The position numbers were made by a program, and so were the translations under genes. 16,718 nt of DNA, taken from positions 1-16,718 of the forward strand of contig JAIFKN010000143.1 in the NCBI GenBank assembly GCA_020049615.1, read 5' to 3'. Positions 1 to 6,125 of the stretch are shown piece by piece; position 1 is the stretch's first letter, and the number at the start of each line of letters is the position of its first letter. Under the pieces are notes generated by a model, which saw nothing but the letters and a program-made list of their open reading frames with translations, did not search any database and was not told the origin of the DNA. Source of the DNA: a bacterium (GTDB taxonomy: Bacteria > Planctomycetota > UBA11346).

Positions 1-76
1 AGGGGTCAAGGGGGCCGGGCGACCAACGCGGTGACGCTCGCTCTCCTATGTCTTCAGCCACCCGAGTCCGGGATCC

Positions 77-123
77 GCTTGACCAGCACAGCAGGCTGGC
101 TGAACAGGGATGTTTGGTCAAGC
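77..123. repeat. 9-bp inverted repeat, possible hairpin
   Basis: GCTTGACCA (77-85) is followed after 29 bases by its exact reverse complement TGGTCAAGC (115-123). It could be the stem of a structured RNA or the terminator of a gene lying before the window. No T-run follows, so a simple intrinsic terminator is unlikely. Confidence 0.35.
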
Positions 124-149
124 AAATGCCGTGTGGCGGTGCAGACTGT

Positions 150-167
150 GCGATTCAGTCGAATCGC
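150..167. repeat. 7-bp inverted repeat with 4-base loop
   Basis: GCGATTC (150-156), loop AGTC, GAATCGC (161-167) is a perfect compact palindrome. It might act as an operator or small hairpin for the downstream sulfatase gene. Its function is unknown. Confidence 0.3.
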
Positions 168-198
168 TTGGCGATGGCGATGACGAGTCGCGACGTCG

Positions 199-218
199 AT
201 GGGTGTTTATGGACCCAT
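199..218. repeat. 6-bp inverted repeat upstream of the sulfatase
   Basis: ATGGGT (199-204) and ACCCAT (213-218) flank an 8-base AT-richer spacer, about 60 bases before the inferred promoter. The spacing and position would fit a regulator-binding site, but a 6-bp match can arise by chance. Confidence 0.2.
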
Positions 219-278
219 ATGGCGGCCGTATTCTTCTGAACCGTTGAATGGATGCAGTGGCATCGACGGGTCGTCGGC

Positions 279-294
279 TAGACTTGTCAAGATC
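279..294 (+). promoter_or_regulatory. Putative -10 box of sulfatase gene
   Basis: TAGACT at 279-284 lies 10 bases before the chosen ATG, and no Shine-Dalgarno is present. That would put transcription start within about 3-4 bases of the start codon, giving a nearly leaderless mRNA. No good -35 box is visible, so the case rests on its resemblance to the other promoters in this window. Confidence 0.35.
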
Positions 295-1779
295 ATGCAA
301 GAAGCCAAGAACGTCATCATCCTGCACAGCGACGAGATGCGCGGCGACGTCGTCGGCTTCAACGGCGGCGAGGCGCGGACCCCGGCGCTGGACGCATTCG
401 CCGCCGGTGCCGCGGTATGCACCCATCACTTCACCCCCAACGGCAAGTGCGTGCCATCGCGGGTGGCGATGATGACCGGGCGATACTGCCATACCGATGG
501 ACAGCGCACGGTGATGGAGCCGGATCTGATCCCGGCCGACCGGCCGGACCTGATGAAGACCCTGCGGGCGCGCGGCTACGAGACCGCCGTCTTCGGCCAC
601 AACCACTGCTGGGCGGATCTCTGGGGCGGCAATGTGCCCGGAGTCGGGGCGGTCGACTGGCATTCCTATACCCGCGGTACCTATGCCGATCTGCTGCAGC
701 GCAGTTGGGAGGTGCCGCCAGCCGGCGCCCTGCCGGTGCCGGCCGATCCCGACCACAGCTACGACTACAACGGCCGTCGCACCGTAGCTCTGACCGGCTT
801 CTGTGACGACAACCGCGCCGAGCAGGCGATCCACTTCCTGCGCCATCGCGACCGTTCGCGTCCGTGCTTCCTCCAGCTCAACATCGGGGCGCCGCATCCC
901 GCATACCAGGTCGAGGAGCCGTGGTTCGCACTGCACGACCGCGGCGGCCTGCGGCCGTTCCCGACGGACCTGCCGCGCGGCGCCAGCCTGCCGTTCACCG
1001 CCCAGCGCCGCCACCGCACCGGCGTCGATGCCGATCCGACGATGCTGCGCGAGGTCCGCGCCACTTACCTCGGCATGGTCGCCAAGGTCGATGCCCTGCT
1101 CGGACGGGTGCTCGACAGCATCGCTGCCGAAGGGCTGTTCGACGACTCCATCGTCGTGTTCACCAGCGATCATGGCGACTTCGCCGGCCAGTACGGCCTG
1201 TGCGAAAAGTTCGACACGGTGATGTCCGACTGCCTGCTGCGCGTGCCGTTCGCCATCCGCGCCCCCGGACTGCCGGCCGGCGTGCGCACCGGCGCGCTGA
1301 CCGACCACACCGATCTCGCCCCGACCGTGCTCGAGCTGCTCGGTCTGTCCGCGCCGGCGCAGTGGCGGATCCACGGCACCAGCATGGTCGGTGCGATCCG
1401 CAGCGGTGGCGGCAAGGACGCGGTCTTCGCCTCGGGCGGCCACGAGCGCGAGATGCGTGCCCGCTTCAACGCCCAGGTCTGGTCGCAGTCCAAGGGCGGG
1501 CAGCGCACCAAGGCCACCGCCGGCAAGCAGCTGACCTACGAGCAGGAGCTGGACAGCATGGCCCGCGCGGCGATGGCGCGCACCATGACCCACAAGCTGG
1601 TGGTGCGCGAGTGCGGCGGCGACGAGCTCTACGACCTGGTGGCGGATCCGTGGGAGATGGACAACCGTTTCGGCGATCCCGTGCTGGCCGCGGTGCAGAA
1701 CGACCTGCTGCTGCGCCTGGCCAAGCACCGCCTGGCCACCGACACCGACCGCGCCTTCCACCCCGACGTCGGGGCCTGA
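295..1779 (+). CDS. Sulfatase, formylglycine (Cys) type, no signal peptide
   Basis: This 494-residue protein belongs to the type I sulfatase/alkaline phosphatase superfamily, which hydrolyses sulfate (sometimes phosphonate) esters. The signature C52-V-P-S-R56, followed by M-M-T-G-R, marks Cys52 for oxidation to formylglycine. Asp13-Glu14 near the N-terminus and Asp292-His293 in the TSDHGD motif are likely calcium-site and catalytic residues. Family knowledge says Cys-type enzymes need a formylglycine-generating enzyme; none is in the window. I chose the ATG at 295 because homology-like sequence (NVIILHSDE) begins at once, while the upstream in-frame extension to 199 is low quality. There is no signal peptide or membrane helix, so the enzyme looks cytosolic, whereas many relatives are exported. 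It converges on the PDZ gene with only 4 bases between stop codons. The substrate cannot be told from sequence. Confidence 0.9.
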   Translation: MQEAKNVIILHSDEMRGDVVGFNGGEARTPALDAFAAGAAVCTHHFTPNGKCVPSRVAMMTGRYCHTDGQRTVMEPDLIPADRPDLMKTLRARGYETAVFGHNHCWADLWGGNVPGVGAVDWHSYTRGTYADLLQRSWEVPPAGALPVPADPDHSYDYNGRRTVALTGFCDDNRAEQAIHFLRHRDRSRPCFLQLNIGAPHPAYQVEEPWFALHDRGGLRPFPTDLPRGASLPFTAQRRHRTGVDADPTMLREVRATYLGMVAKVDALLGRVLDSIAAEGLFDDSIVVFTSDHGDFAGQYGLCEKFDTVMSDCLLRVPFAIRAPGLPAGVRTGALTDHTDLAPTVLELLGLSAPAQWRIHGTSMVGAIRSGGGKDAVFASGGHEREMRARFNAQVWSQSKGGQRTKATAGKQLTYEQELDSMARAAMARTMTHKLVVRECGGDELYDLVADPWEMDNRFGDPVLAAVQNDLLLRLAKHRLATDTDRAFHPDVGA

Positions 1780-1783
1780 GCTC

Positions 1784-2463
1784 TCACGGCGTCTTGGGTG
1801 CCTCGGCCTTCGGCTTCTCGGCCGGCTTGCCGCCGACCTCGATGTCGAGCGGATCCTTGGCCGTCTTGTCGCTGGTGATCTCCAGCGAGATGACGATGCG
1901 GAATTCGCCGTTGGGATAGACCTTCTTGAACGCCTCGGCCGCCTTGGGCAGATCCTTCTCGATGTCCTGCAGCTTCTGCAGCACCTCGGCGAGGGTCGGC
2001 TCCTTGGTCTTGGCGTTGAGGTCGGCGATGCGCTCTTGGTGAGTTCGTTGCCGAGCGAGCCGACGCGCGAACGCGGCGCCTCCTGCAGCACGCCGGAGAG
2101 CTTGAGCACCTGGGGCAGGCCGTCCTTGCCCTGGGGGCGGACCGCCTCGACGTCGATCTTCTCGCCGGGCTTCTTCGCCGCCAGCGCGGCGGCGAGATCG
2201 TCCTGGGTCTTGAGGGGCTTGCCGTCGAGGCTGGTCAGGCGGTCGCCGGCAGCGAGGCCGATGACCGCGGCCGGGCTGTTCGGCTCGACCCGGAGGATGG
2301 CCAGGCCCTTGGCGTCGAAGGCGGTGGCGGCCTGGTCGATGGCGATGCCGAAATACGCCTTGGCCGCCGGCTGGGTCGCCGGGGGCGTGGCCGGGGGCGT
2401 GACGGGGGGCGCTTCGCCAGCGGCAAGCAGGCCGCAGGCGGTGAGGAGGAGCAGGGCGCGCAT
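1784..2463 (-). pseudogene. PDZ-domain secreted protein with apparent frameshift
   Basis: The gene starts at 2463 with a hydrophobic leader (MRALLLLTACGLLAAG) and a Pro/Thr-rich linker. A PDZ domain follows at about residues 35-118, with A-K-G-L-A-I-L-R-V, S-P-A-A and G-D-R-L motifs. After ...GSLGNELTK at about 2035 the frame turns into Arg/Ser/Pro-rich shadow sequence. The neighbouring frame then carries a sensible helical and lysine-rich tail (ERIADLNAKTKEP..., FRIVISLEI, ending PKTP) to a TGA at 1784. One extra G after AAG would restore a single 226-residue product. This could be a real pseudogene, a sequencing error, or a -1 frameshift. Unrepaired, the frame runs antisense right through the sulfatase gene. 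A lipobox-like L-T-A-C at residues 7-10 hints at a lipoprotein, but the leader would be unusually short. The start is 8 bases after the stop of the upstream PDZ gene, so they are probably one operon. Confidence 0.75.
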
Positions 2464-2471
2464 GGAGGCTT

Positions 2472-3179
2472 TCAGAAGATGACGGGTGCCGGCGTGCCGA
2501 TCAGCACGCGCGCGTCCCAGGCGACGCTGCGGCCTGGCTCGACGCTGCCGGTGTCCGTGGCGTCATGGCTCTGGCGCAGCCGGAGGCGGAAGGCGGGCAG
2601 GGCGCTGAGCGCCTGGCTGGCGGGCAGGGCGAGGGCCTGGGCCGGGTTGGCGACGGTCGGCTTGGCCTCGGGCGCGTTGGTCCGGCGCTCGAGGTCCTCG
2701 ACCTGCTTCTTGAGGTTGGCGACCGCCTGCTGGGTGCGGTCGAGGCGTCGGGCCTGCCAGTCGCGGAAGCGGCGCTCGGCCGCCTCGTCGATCGGGGCGT
2801 AGGGGATGTTCTTGGGCCACTCGCCGAGCGAGTCGGTCAGGGTCAGCTTCTGGCCGTTGCGCATGACCTCGACCGTAGCTTGGCCGCCGACCCCGGTCAG
2901 CGCGACTTCGTTGCGCAGATCGTTCATCGAGGAGATGCCGCCGCCGTTCACTCCGACGATGAGGTCGCCGGGCTGCAGGCCCATGCGGTCGGCCGCCGTG
3001 CCGGGATAGATCTGCTGTGCCTCGACGCCGACTGTCGGCTCGGTGCCATTGGCGGCCTGGGTCGCGCTGCTTGGCGGGGTCATGTTGACGCCGAGCATGG
3101 CGCGGCCGTCGAATTGCTCGTAATCGCTGTCTGCAGACATCAGCGCGGCGGCGCAGAGCAGAGGGAGGAGGAGGCGCAT
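2472..3179 (-). CDS. Secreted PDZ-domain protein with coiled coil
   Basis: This is a 235-residue protein with a signal peptide (MRLLLPLLCAAALMSADS). It then has a single PDZ domain at about residues 27-115, including R-M-G-L-Q-P-G-D-L-I-V-G-V-N-G typical of the carboxylate-binding core found in HtrA/DegP and related proteins. A charged helical stretch at about 133-168 (ERRFRDWQARRL..., LKKQVEDLERR) looks like a coiled coil. The last 65 residues are Ala/Pro-rich and low in structure. No protease domain is attached, so it is probably a periplasmic adaptor or scaffold rather than an enzyme. It is the first gene of a pair with the PDZ gene ending at 1784, an apparent duplication of function. The start at 3179 is supported by the leader peptide and by a promoter-like sequence directly upstream. 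Confidence 0.85.
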   Translation of the reverse strand: MRLLLPLLCAAALMSADSDYEQFDGRAMLGVNMTPPSSATQAANGTEPTVGVEAQQIYPGTAADRMGLQPGDLIVGVNGGGISSMNDLRNEVALTGVGGQATVEVMRNGQKLTLTDSLGEWPKNIPYAPIDEAAERRFRDWQARRLDRTQQAVANLKKQVEDLERRTNAPEAKPTVANPAQALALPASQALSALPAFRLRLRQSHDATDTGSVEPGRSVAWDARVLIGTPAPVIF

Positions 3180-3214
3180 GGAGGGATGATGCCTGGGCTG
3201 GGCGGGTGGTACAA
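3180..3214 (-). promoter_or_regulatory. Putative leaderless promoter of the PDZ pair
   Basis: On the minus strand TTGTAC (3214-3209) is followed by 17 bases and CATCAT (3191-3186), then 6 bases to the ATG at 3179. There is no Shine-Dalgarno. The predicted transcription start falls on or next to the start codon. Confidence 0.45.
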
Positions 3215-3259
3215 GCGACGTTCAGCCAGACGCCGGCGGACTGTCAGGCTTGCCGCCAG

Positions 3260-3308
3260 CTTCCGCCTTCCAGCTTCCAGCTTCCAGCTTCCAGCGTCCA
3301 TCTTCCAG
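3260..3308 (+). repeat. Heptanucleotide tandem repeat, 7 copies of CTTCCAG
   Basis: Seven consecutive 7-base units cover 49 bases: CTTCCGC, four exact CTTCCAG, CGTCCAT, and a final CTTCCAG. The array lies between the divergent PDZ operon and pduL and runs up to the putative -10 box of pduL (3310). It resembles the short tandemly repeated repetitive (STRR) heptamers described in cyanobacteria in style, not in sequence. Copy number could vary by slippage and would alter promoter spacing. Confidence 0.9.
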
Positions 3309-3309
3309 C

Positions 3310-3323
3310 TAGCCTCGGATAGC
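3310..3323 (+). promoter_or_regulatory. Putative -10 box of pduL
   Basis: TAGCCT at 3310-3315 ends 8 bases before the ATG at 3324, and no Shine-Dalgarno is visible. The region that should hold the -35 box is occupied by the CTTCCAG repeat array, where only weak matches (TTCCAG) occur. Confidence 0.4.
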
Positions 3324-3932
3324 ATGGCGCCACCCCCCATCCCGATCAGCGTTTCGGCTCGCCACATCCATCTGACCCGCGCCCATGTCGAGGCGCTGTT
3401 CGGGCCGGGGCACCGGCTGACGGTCAAGGCGCCGCTCAGCCAGCCGGGGCAGTTCGCCTGCGAGGAGCAGGTCGCGGTGGTCGGCCCCCGCGGCCGGCTC
3501 GACAAGGTCCGGGTGCTCGGCCCCGAGCGGCCCGCCTCGCAGGTCGAGGTCAGCCGTACCGAAGAGCGTCAGCTCGGCATCGATGCGCCGGTTCGCGCCT
3601 CGGGCGACCTCGCCGGCAGTCCGGGCGTGCGCCTGGAAGGTCCGGCCGGTGCGGTCGAACTGCCCGCCGGCGCCATACAGGCGCAGCGCCATATCCACAT
3701 GAGTCCGGCTGATGCCGCGCTCTACGGGCTCAAGGACAAGGATTGGGTGATGGTGCGGGTGGGCGGGGGACGCGGTCTGATCTTCGACGACGTGCTGGTC
3801 CGAGTGCACCCCGACTTCCGTCTCGACATGCATGTCGACACGGACGAGGCCAACGCCGCCGACCTGCAGCCGGGGGCGACCGGCACCCTCATCCGCGAGG
3901 CGACCGCGGTGGCTCCGCAGCCCGCGGATTGA
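3324..3932 (+). CDS. Phosphate propanoyltransferase / phosphotransacetylase PduL
   Basis: This 202-residue protein is of the PduL family, which interconverts acyl-CoA (propionyl- or acetyl-CoA) and acyl-phosphate and is unrelated to Pta. Both halves of the duplicated fold are visible: S-A-R-H14-I-H16-L at the N-terminus and Q-R-H123-I-H125-M-S in the middle. In the family these His residues bind two zinc ions. The C-terminal D-M-H170-V-D-T-D-E-A-N motif is also diagnostic. The length is close to that of housekeeping or core PduL. The first HIH motif begins only 14 residues in, so the N-terminal encapsulation peptide that targets PduL to microcompartments is absent. No shell protein, aldehyde dehydrogenase or acetate kinase is nearby. 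A cytosolic role in acetate/propionate metabolism is therefore more likely. The stop lies 6 bases from the convergent membrane-protein gene. Confidence 0.92.
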   Translation: MAPPPIPISVSARHIHLTRAHVEALFGPGHRLTVKAPLSQPGQFACEEQVAVVGPRGRLDKVRVLGPERPASQVEVSRTEERQLGIDAPVRASGDLAGSPGVRLEGPAGAVELPAGAIQAQRHIHMSPADAALYGLKDKDWVMVRVGGGRGLIFDDVLVRVHPDFRLDMHVDTDEANAADLQPGATGTLIREATAVAPQPAD

Positions 3933-3938
3933 CGGTGC

Positions 3939-4859
3939 CTATTCGACCGCGGTCAGGGTGCCGTTGAACTGCACCGTGCGGTCATCCACCTTGGCGGCGA
4001 CCGTGGAGATGCGGGCCGAGATGCGTGGATCGCGGTTCTCCGCCGCCAGCTTGTCACAGGCCTCGGCGACCGCCTGATCGACGACCAGCAGCATCAGATC
4101 GATGCCATTGATCTCGAGCACGGCCACGCGCAGCGCCTGGTCGGCGTTCGCGGCGCCCTTGGTCATCTTCGCCCGGTTCTCGTCGCTGATCTTTTCGAGC
4201 AGGTTGAGCCGGGTGTTCCAGCCGACCACGCCTTCGGCGACCGTGCGCTTGCCCAGGGCCTCGGTGGCGGCCTGCCACTCGGCAGCAGGACGATCCTGGT
4301 CGCGGACCAGCTTGCGCCAGTCGGCGAGCAGCTCGCCGTTGGGCGTTGCGGCCGGCTTCTCGGCCGGCATGCCAGCCGGCTTGTCGTCCGGCGTCTCCGG
4401 CATGACGATCTGCACCGCGCCGGCGGCGGTGAGCGAGCAGACGAAGCCGATCACGCTGCCGGCTCCGTCCGCCACGACGGTGCCGAGGCCGGAGACGACC
4501 GCGCCAGCCGTGCCGACGGCGACGCCGACGGCCACCGCAGGCGCTTCGCGGATGGCCGGAGCGGCCGCCGAGCCGCTGAAGGCGATGCCGGCCACCAGCA
4601 GGGCCACGCCCACGCCGCCGAGCGGCATGGCGATGGGATGCAGGGGGCCGGTGCGCAGGGCGCGGTCGACCGCGCCGTCCTCGACCGACTGGCCGTCGAC
4701 CACGGCCAGGGCGCTGTCGACGCTCTGCCAGGTGCGGCCGCCATCGAGCGACAACACCGGCCCGGTCGGGTCGAGCTGGCCATCGGCCAGCAGGGCGCGC
4801 ACGGCCGCGACCGTCACCGGTCGCGGGCCGCTCAGCGCCCGGATGTGCAGCTGGCGCAT
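3939..4859 (-). CDS. Membrane protein with GYF_2-like N-terminal module
   Basis: This 306-residue protein is not assignable to a characterised family. Residues 1-52 (with G-P-R-P-V-T, V-R-A-L-L-A-D-G-Q, L-S-L-D-G-G-R-T-W, V-D-S-A-L) closely match the start of the preceding gene. The pattern resembles GYF_2/DUF4339 domains, small cytosolic modules on bacterial membrane proteins. Two or three hydrophobic, Gly/Ala/Val-rich stretches follow at about 75-95 and 108-153. A Pro/Ala/Lys linker and a soluble helical C-terminal region at about 170-306 complete it. The start at 4859 is two bases after the upstream gene's stop (TGA-GC-ATG), so the two are surely co-transcribed and probably translationally coupled. 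The C-terminal region may be periplasmic; no catalytic motif is visible. Confidence 0.75.
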   Translation of the reverse strand: MRQLHIRALSGPRPVTVAAVRALLADGQLDPTGPVLSLDGGRTWQSVDSALAVVDGQSVEDGAVDRALRTGPLHPIAMPLGGVGVALLVAGIAFSGSAAAPAIREAPAVAVGVAVGTAGAVVSGLGTVVADGAGSVIGFVCSLTAAGAVQIVMPETPDDKPAGMPAEKPAATPNGELLADWRKLVRDQDRPAAEWQAATEALGKRTVAEGVVGWNTRLNLLEKISDENRAKMTKGAANADQALRVAVLEINGIDLMLLVVDQAVAEACDKLAAENRDPRISARISTVAAKVDDRTVQFNGTLTAVE

Positions 4860-4861
4860 GC

Positions 4862-5974
4862 TCAGGCCTGGGCCTTCGGCGCGGCCTGGCGCTCGATGTG
4901 GAACACGCTCTCGACCAGGGCGAGCAGGTGGTACCACATGGCGAAGGCCATGAAGGCGATGAACGGAGTCAGGGCGAGCAGGACGAGGAAGCCGAGGTTG
5001 CCATTGGCGATGTTCTGGATGTCAGCGGCGGGGGCGTCCTTCTGCACGATGTGCTTGGTGCCCCAGAAGAGGTGCCAGGTGAAGAGGACGGTGACGTAGC
5101 CGAATACCACCGGGGCCATGCGCAGGGCCGCCTTGCCGAGGAAGCCGAACACGCCGACCGCTTCCTTCCACGCGCTGACCGTGTGATCGACGCGGGTCGT
5201 GGTCAGGCCAGGGGCGAAGCACAGCGCGGCGGCATGCCACGACAGGACCATGAAGACGATGCCGTCGATGACGCCGCGGTGGTGCTCGGTGTCGACCGTC
5301 TCGGCGATGCCGGCAGCGAAGGCGCCGATGCCGCCGACCAGGGCGATGAGGGCGAAGATGTCGAGCACGGCGCGGGAGCGCACGCTGCAGCGGGTGGCGG
5401 CCAGGATGCGCTCGCCGGCGCCGGTGGCGCGGTTGGCAGCATACTGCGCGAGCAGCAGGACCACCGGCAGGATGATGCCCTGCAGGAACACGCGGAAGCT
5501 CTCGGCCTTGCCGGCGTTGACGCAGGCGACGACGATGCCGATCAGCGCCGCGATGAGGATGAAGATGTTGCCGAGGGTCATGGCGCGGCCGTGGCCGCAG
5601 AGGAAGAACGACGAGGTCAGCTTGGCCCGGCACAGTTCGAGGAAGCCGGCCACGACGCGGGTCGGGGTCCGTTCCCAGCCATCGCTGTAGGGGGCGTCGC
5701 CGGGATCGGCGCCGGTCGCCCACGATTCGCCGAGCACGGCGTCGGGGATCGATTCGGCGGGCACGCTGGTGGCCGAGACGGCGCTGGGCGCGGTGGTGGC
5801 GCCGGCGGCGGCTGCCAGGGCCTGATCGACCGACACCCAGGTGGCTCCGCCGTCGAGCGAGGCGACGCGCGAGGCGCCGGTGACGCGGCCGGTGTCGACC
5901 AGTTCGCGCAGCTTGAGGGCATCGACGGTGCGGGGTCCGTTCGAGAACTGGACGGTGATGGTCGTGGCGGACAT
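4862..5974 (-). CDS. Polytopic membrane protein with GYF_2-like N-terminal module
   Basis: This is a 370-residue protein. Residues 1-58 form a module with G-P-R-T-V, L-R-E-L-V-D-T-G-R-V, L-D-G-G-A-T-W and V-D-Q-A-L, paralogous to the N-terminus of the next gene and similar in plan to GYF_2/DUF4339. An Ala/Thr/Ser-rich linker follows, then roughly six transmembrane helices between about 130 and 360, including GNIFILIAALIGIVV and VVFGYVTVLFTWHLFWG. The C-terminus (HIERQAAPKAQA) is polar. I chose the ATG at 5974 because it has a GGAG Shine-Dalgarno 5 bases upstream and the module begins there; the longer in-frame extension to 6460 overlaps pepA and is a shadow. Function unknown. It is the first gene of a two-gene minus-strand operon and diverges from pepA. 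Confidence 0.78.
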   Translation of the reverse strand: MSATTITVQFSNGPRTVDALKLRELVDTGRVTGASRVASLDGGATWVSVDQALAAAAGATTAPSAVSATSVPAESIPDAVLGESWATGADPGDAPYSDGWERTPTRVVAGFLELCRAKLTSSFFLCGHGRAMTLGNIFILIAALIGIVVACVNAGKAESFRVFLQGIILPVVLLLAQYAANRATGAGERILAATRCSVRSRAVLDIFALIALVGGIGAFAAGIAETVDTEHHRGVIDGIVFMVLSWHAAALCFAPGLTTTRVDHTVSAWKEAVGVFGFLGKAALRMAPVVFGYVTVLFTWHLFWGTKHIVQKDAPAADIQNIANGNLGFLVLLALTPFIAFMAFAMWYHLLALVESVFHIERQAAPKAQA

Positions 5975-5979
5975 GTGGT

Positions 5980-6058
5980 CTCCGAAGGGAGTGCGAAGAA
6001 GGGCGGTCGCCAGAGCAACCGGGGGTCGGATTTGTGTGTATGACGCACCCCAGGTCAA
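5980..6058 (-). promoter_or_regulatory. Promoter-leader and Shine-Dalgarno of the membrane-protein operon
   Basis: On the minus strand TTGACC (6058-6053) is a near-consensus -35 box. ACAAAT (6035-6030), 17 bases on, is a weak -10 candidate. A leader of about 50 bases ends with GGAG (5983-5980) five bases before the ATG at 5974. This unit has a conventional leader, unlike its divergent neighbour pepA. Confidence 0.4.
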
Positions 6059-6092
6059 GGACCGATAGCGTCCTGTGCGCAGGACAGGCGGC

Positions 6093-6125
6093 TTGGGCCA
6101 TCCGCGGTGGCCGTTACCGTCCGCC
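6093..6125 (+). promoter_or_regulatory. Putative leaderless promoter of the pepA operon
   Basis: TTGGGC (6093-6098), 16 bases, TACCGT (6115-6120), then 5 bases to the ATG at 6126. No Shine-Dalgarno is present. Transcription would begin at about the start codon. Confidence 0.45.

Larger units (their letters stand above)
1..294. other. Non-coding upstream region with inverted repeats
   Basis: I see no convincing gene here. Reading frames crossing it on either strand are low-complexity shadows. It holds three perfect inverted repeats (77-123, 150-167, 199-218), listed separately, and the probable promoter of the sulfatase gene at its right end. It may contain the 3' end of an upstream transcription unit, but the window starts too close to tell. 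Confidence 0.5.

Noticed and set aside
118..1783. Long minus-strand frame continuing the PDZ gene across the sulfatase
   Set aside because: It is Arg/Ser/Pro- and then Gly/Val/His-rich without any domain pattern, and the opposite strand encodes a clear sulfatase. It exists because of the frameshift near 2035 and the high GC content.
3260..3308. CRISPR-like array
   Set aside because: The units are 7 bases and directly adjacent with no spacers. The same reasoning excludes the 9-base repeats at 14159-14221.
2565..3323. In-frame plus-strand extension upstream of pduL
   Set aside because: It is antisense to the PDZ gene, has shadow-like composition, and runs through the heptamer repeat. The PduL core begins right after ATG 3324.
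3324..3932. Bacterial microcompartment locus
   Set aside because: No shell proteins, aldolase or aldehyde dehydrogenase surround PduL, and it has no encapsulation peptide.
4898..6043. 381-residue plus-strand frame antisense to the membrane-protein gene
   Set aside because: The sequence is Gly/Asp/Glu/Ala-rich shadow. The minus strand has membrane helices, a Shine-Dalgarno and operon structure.
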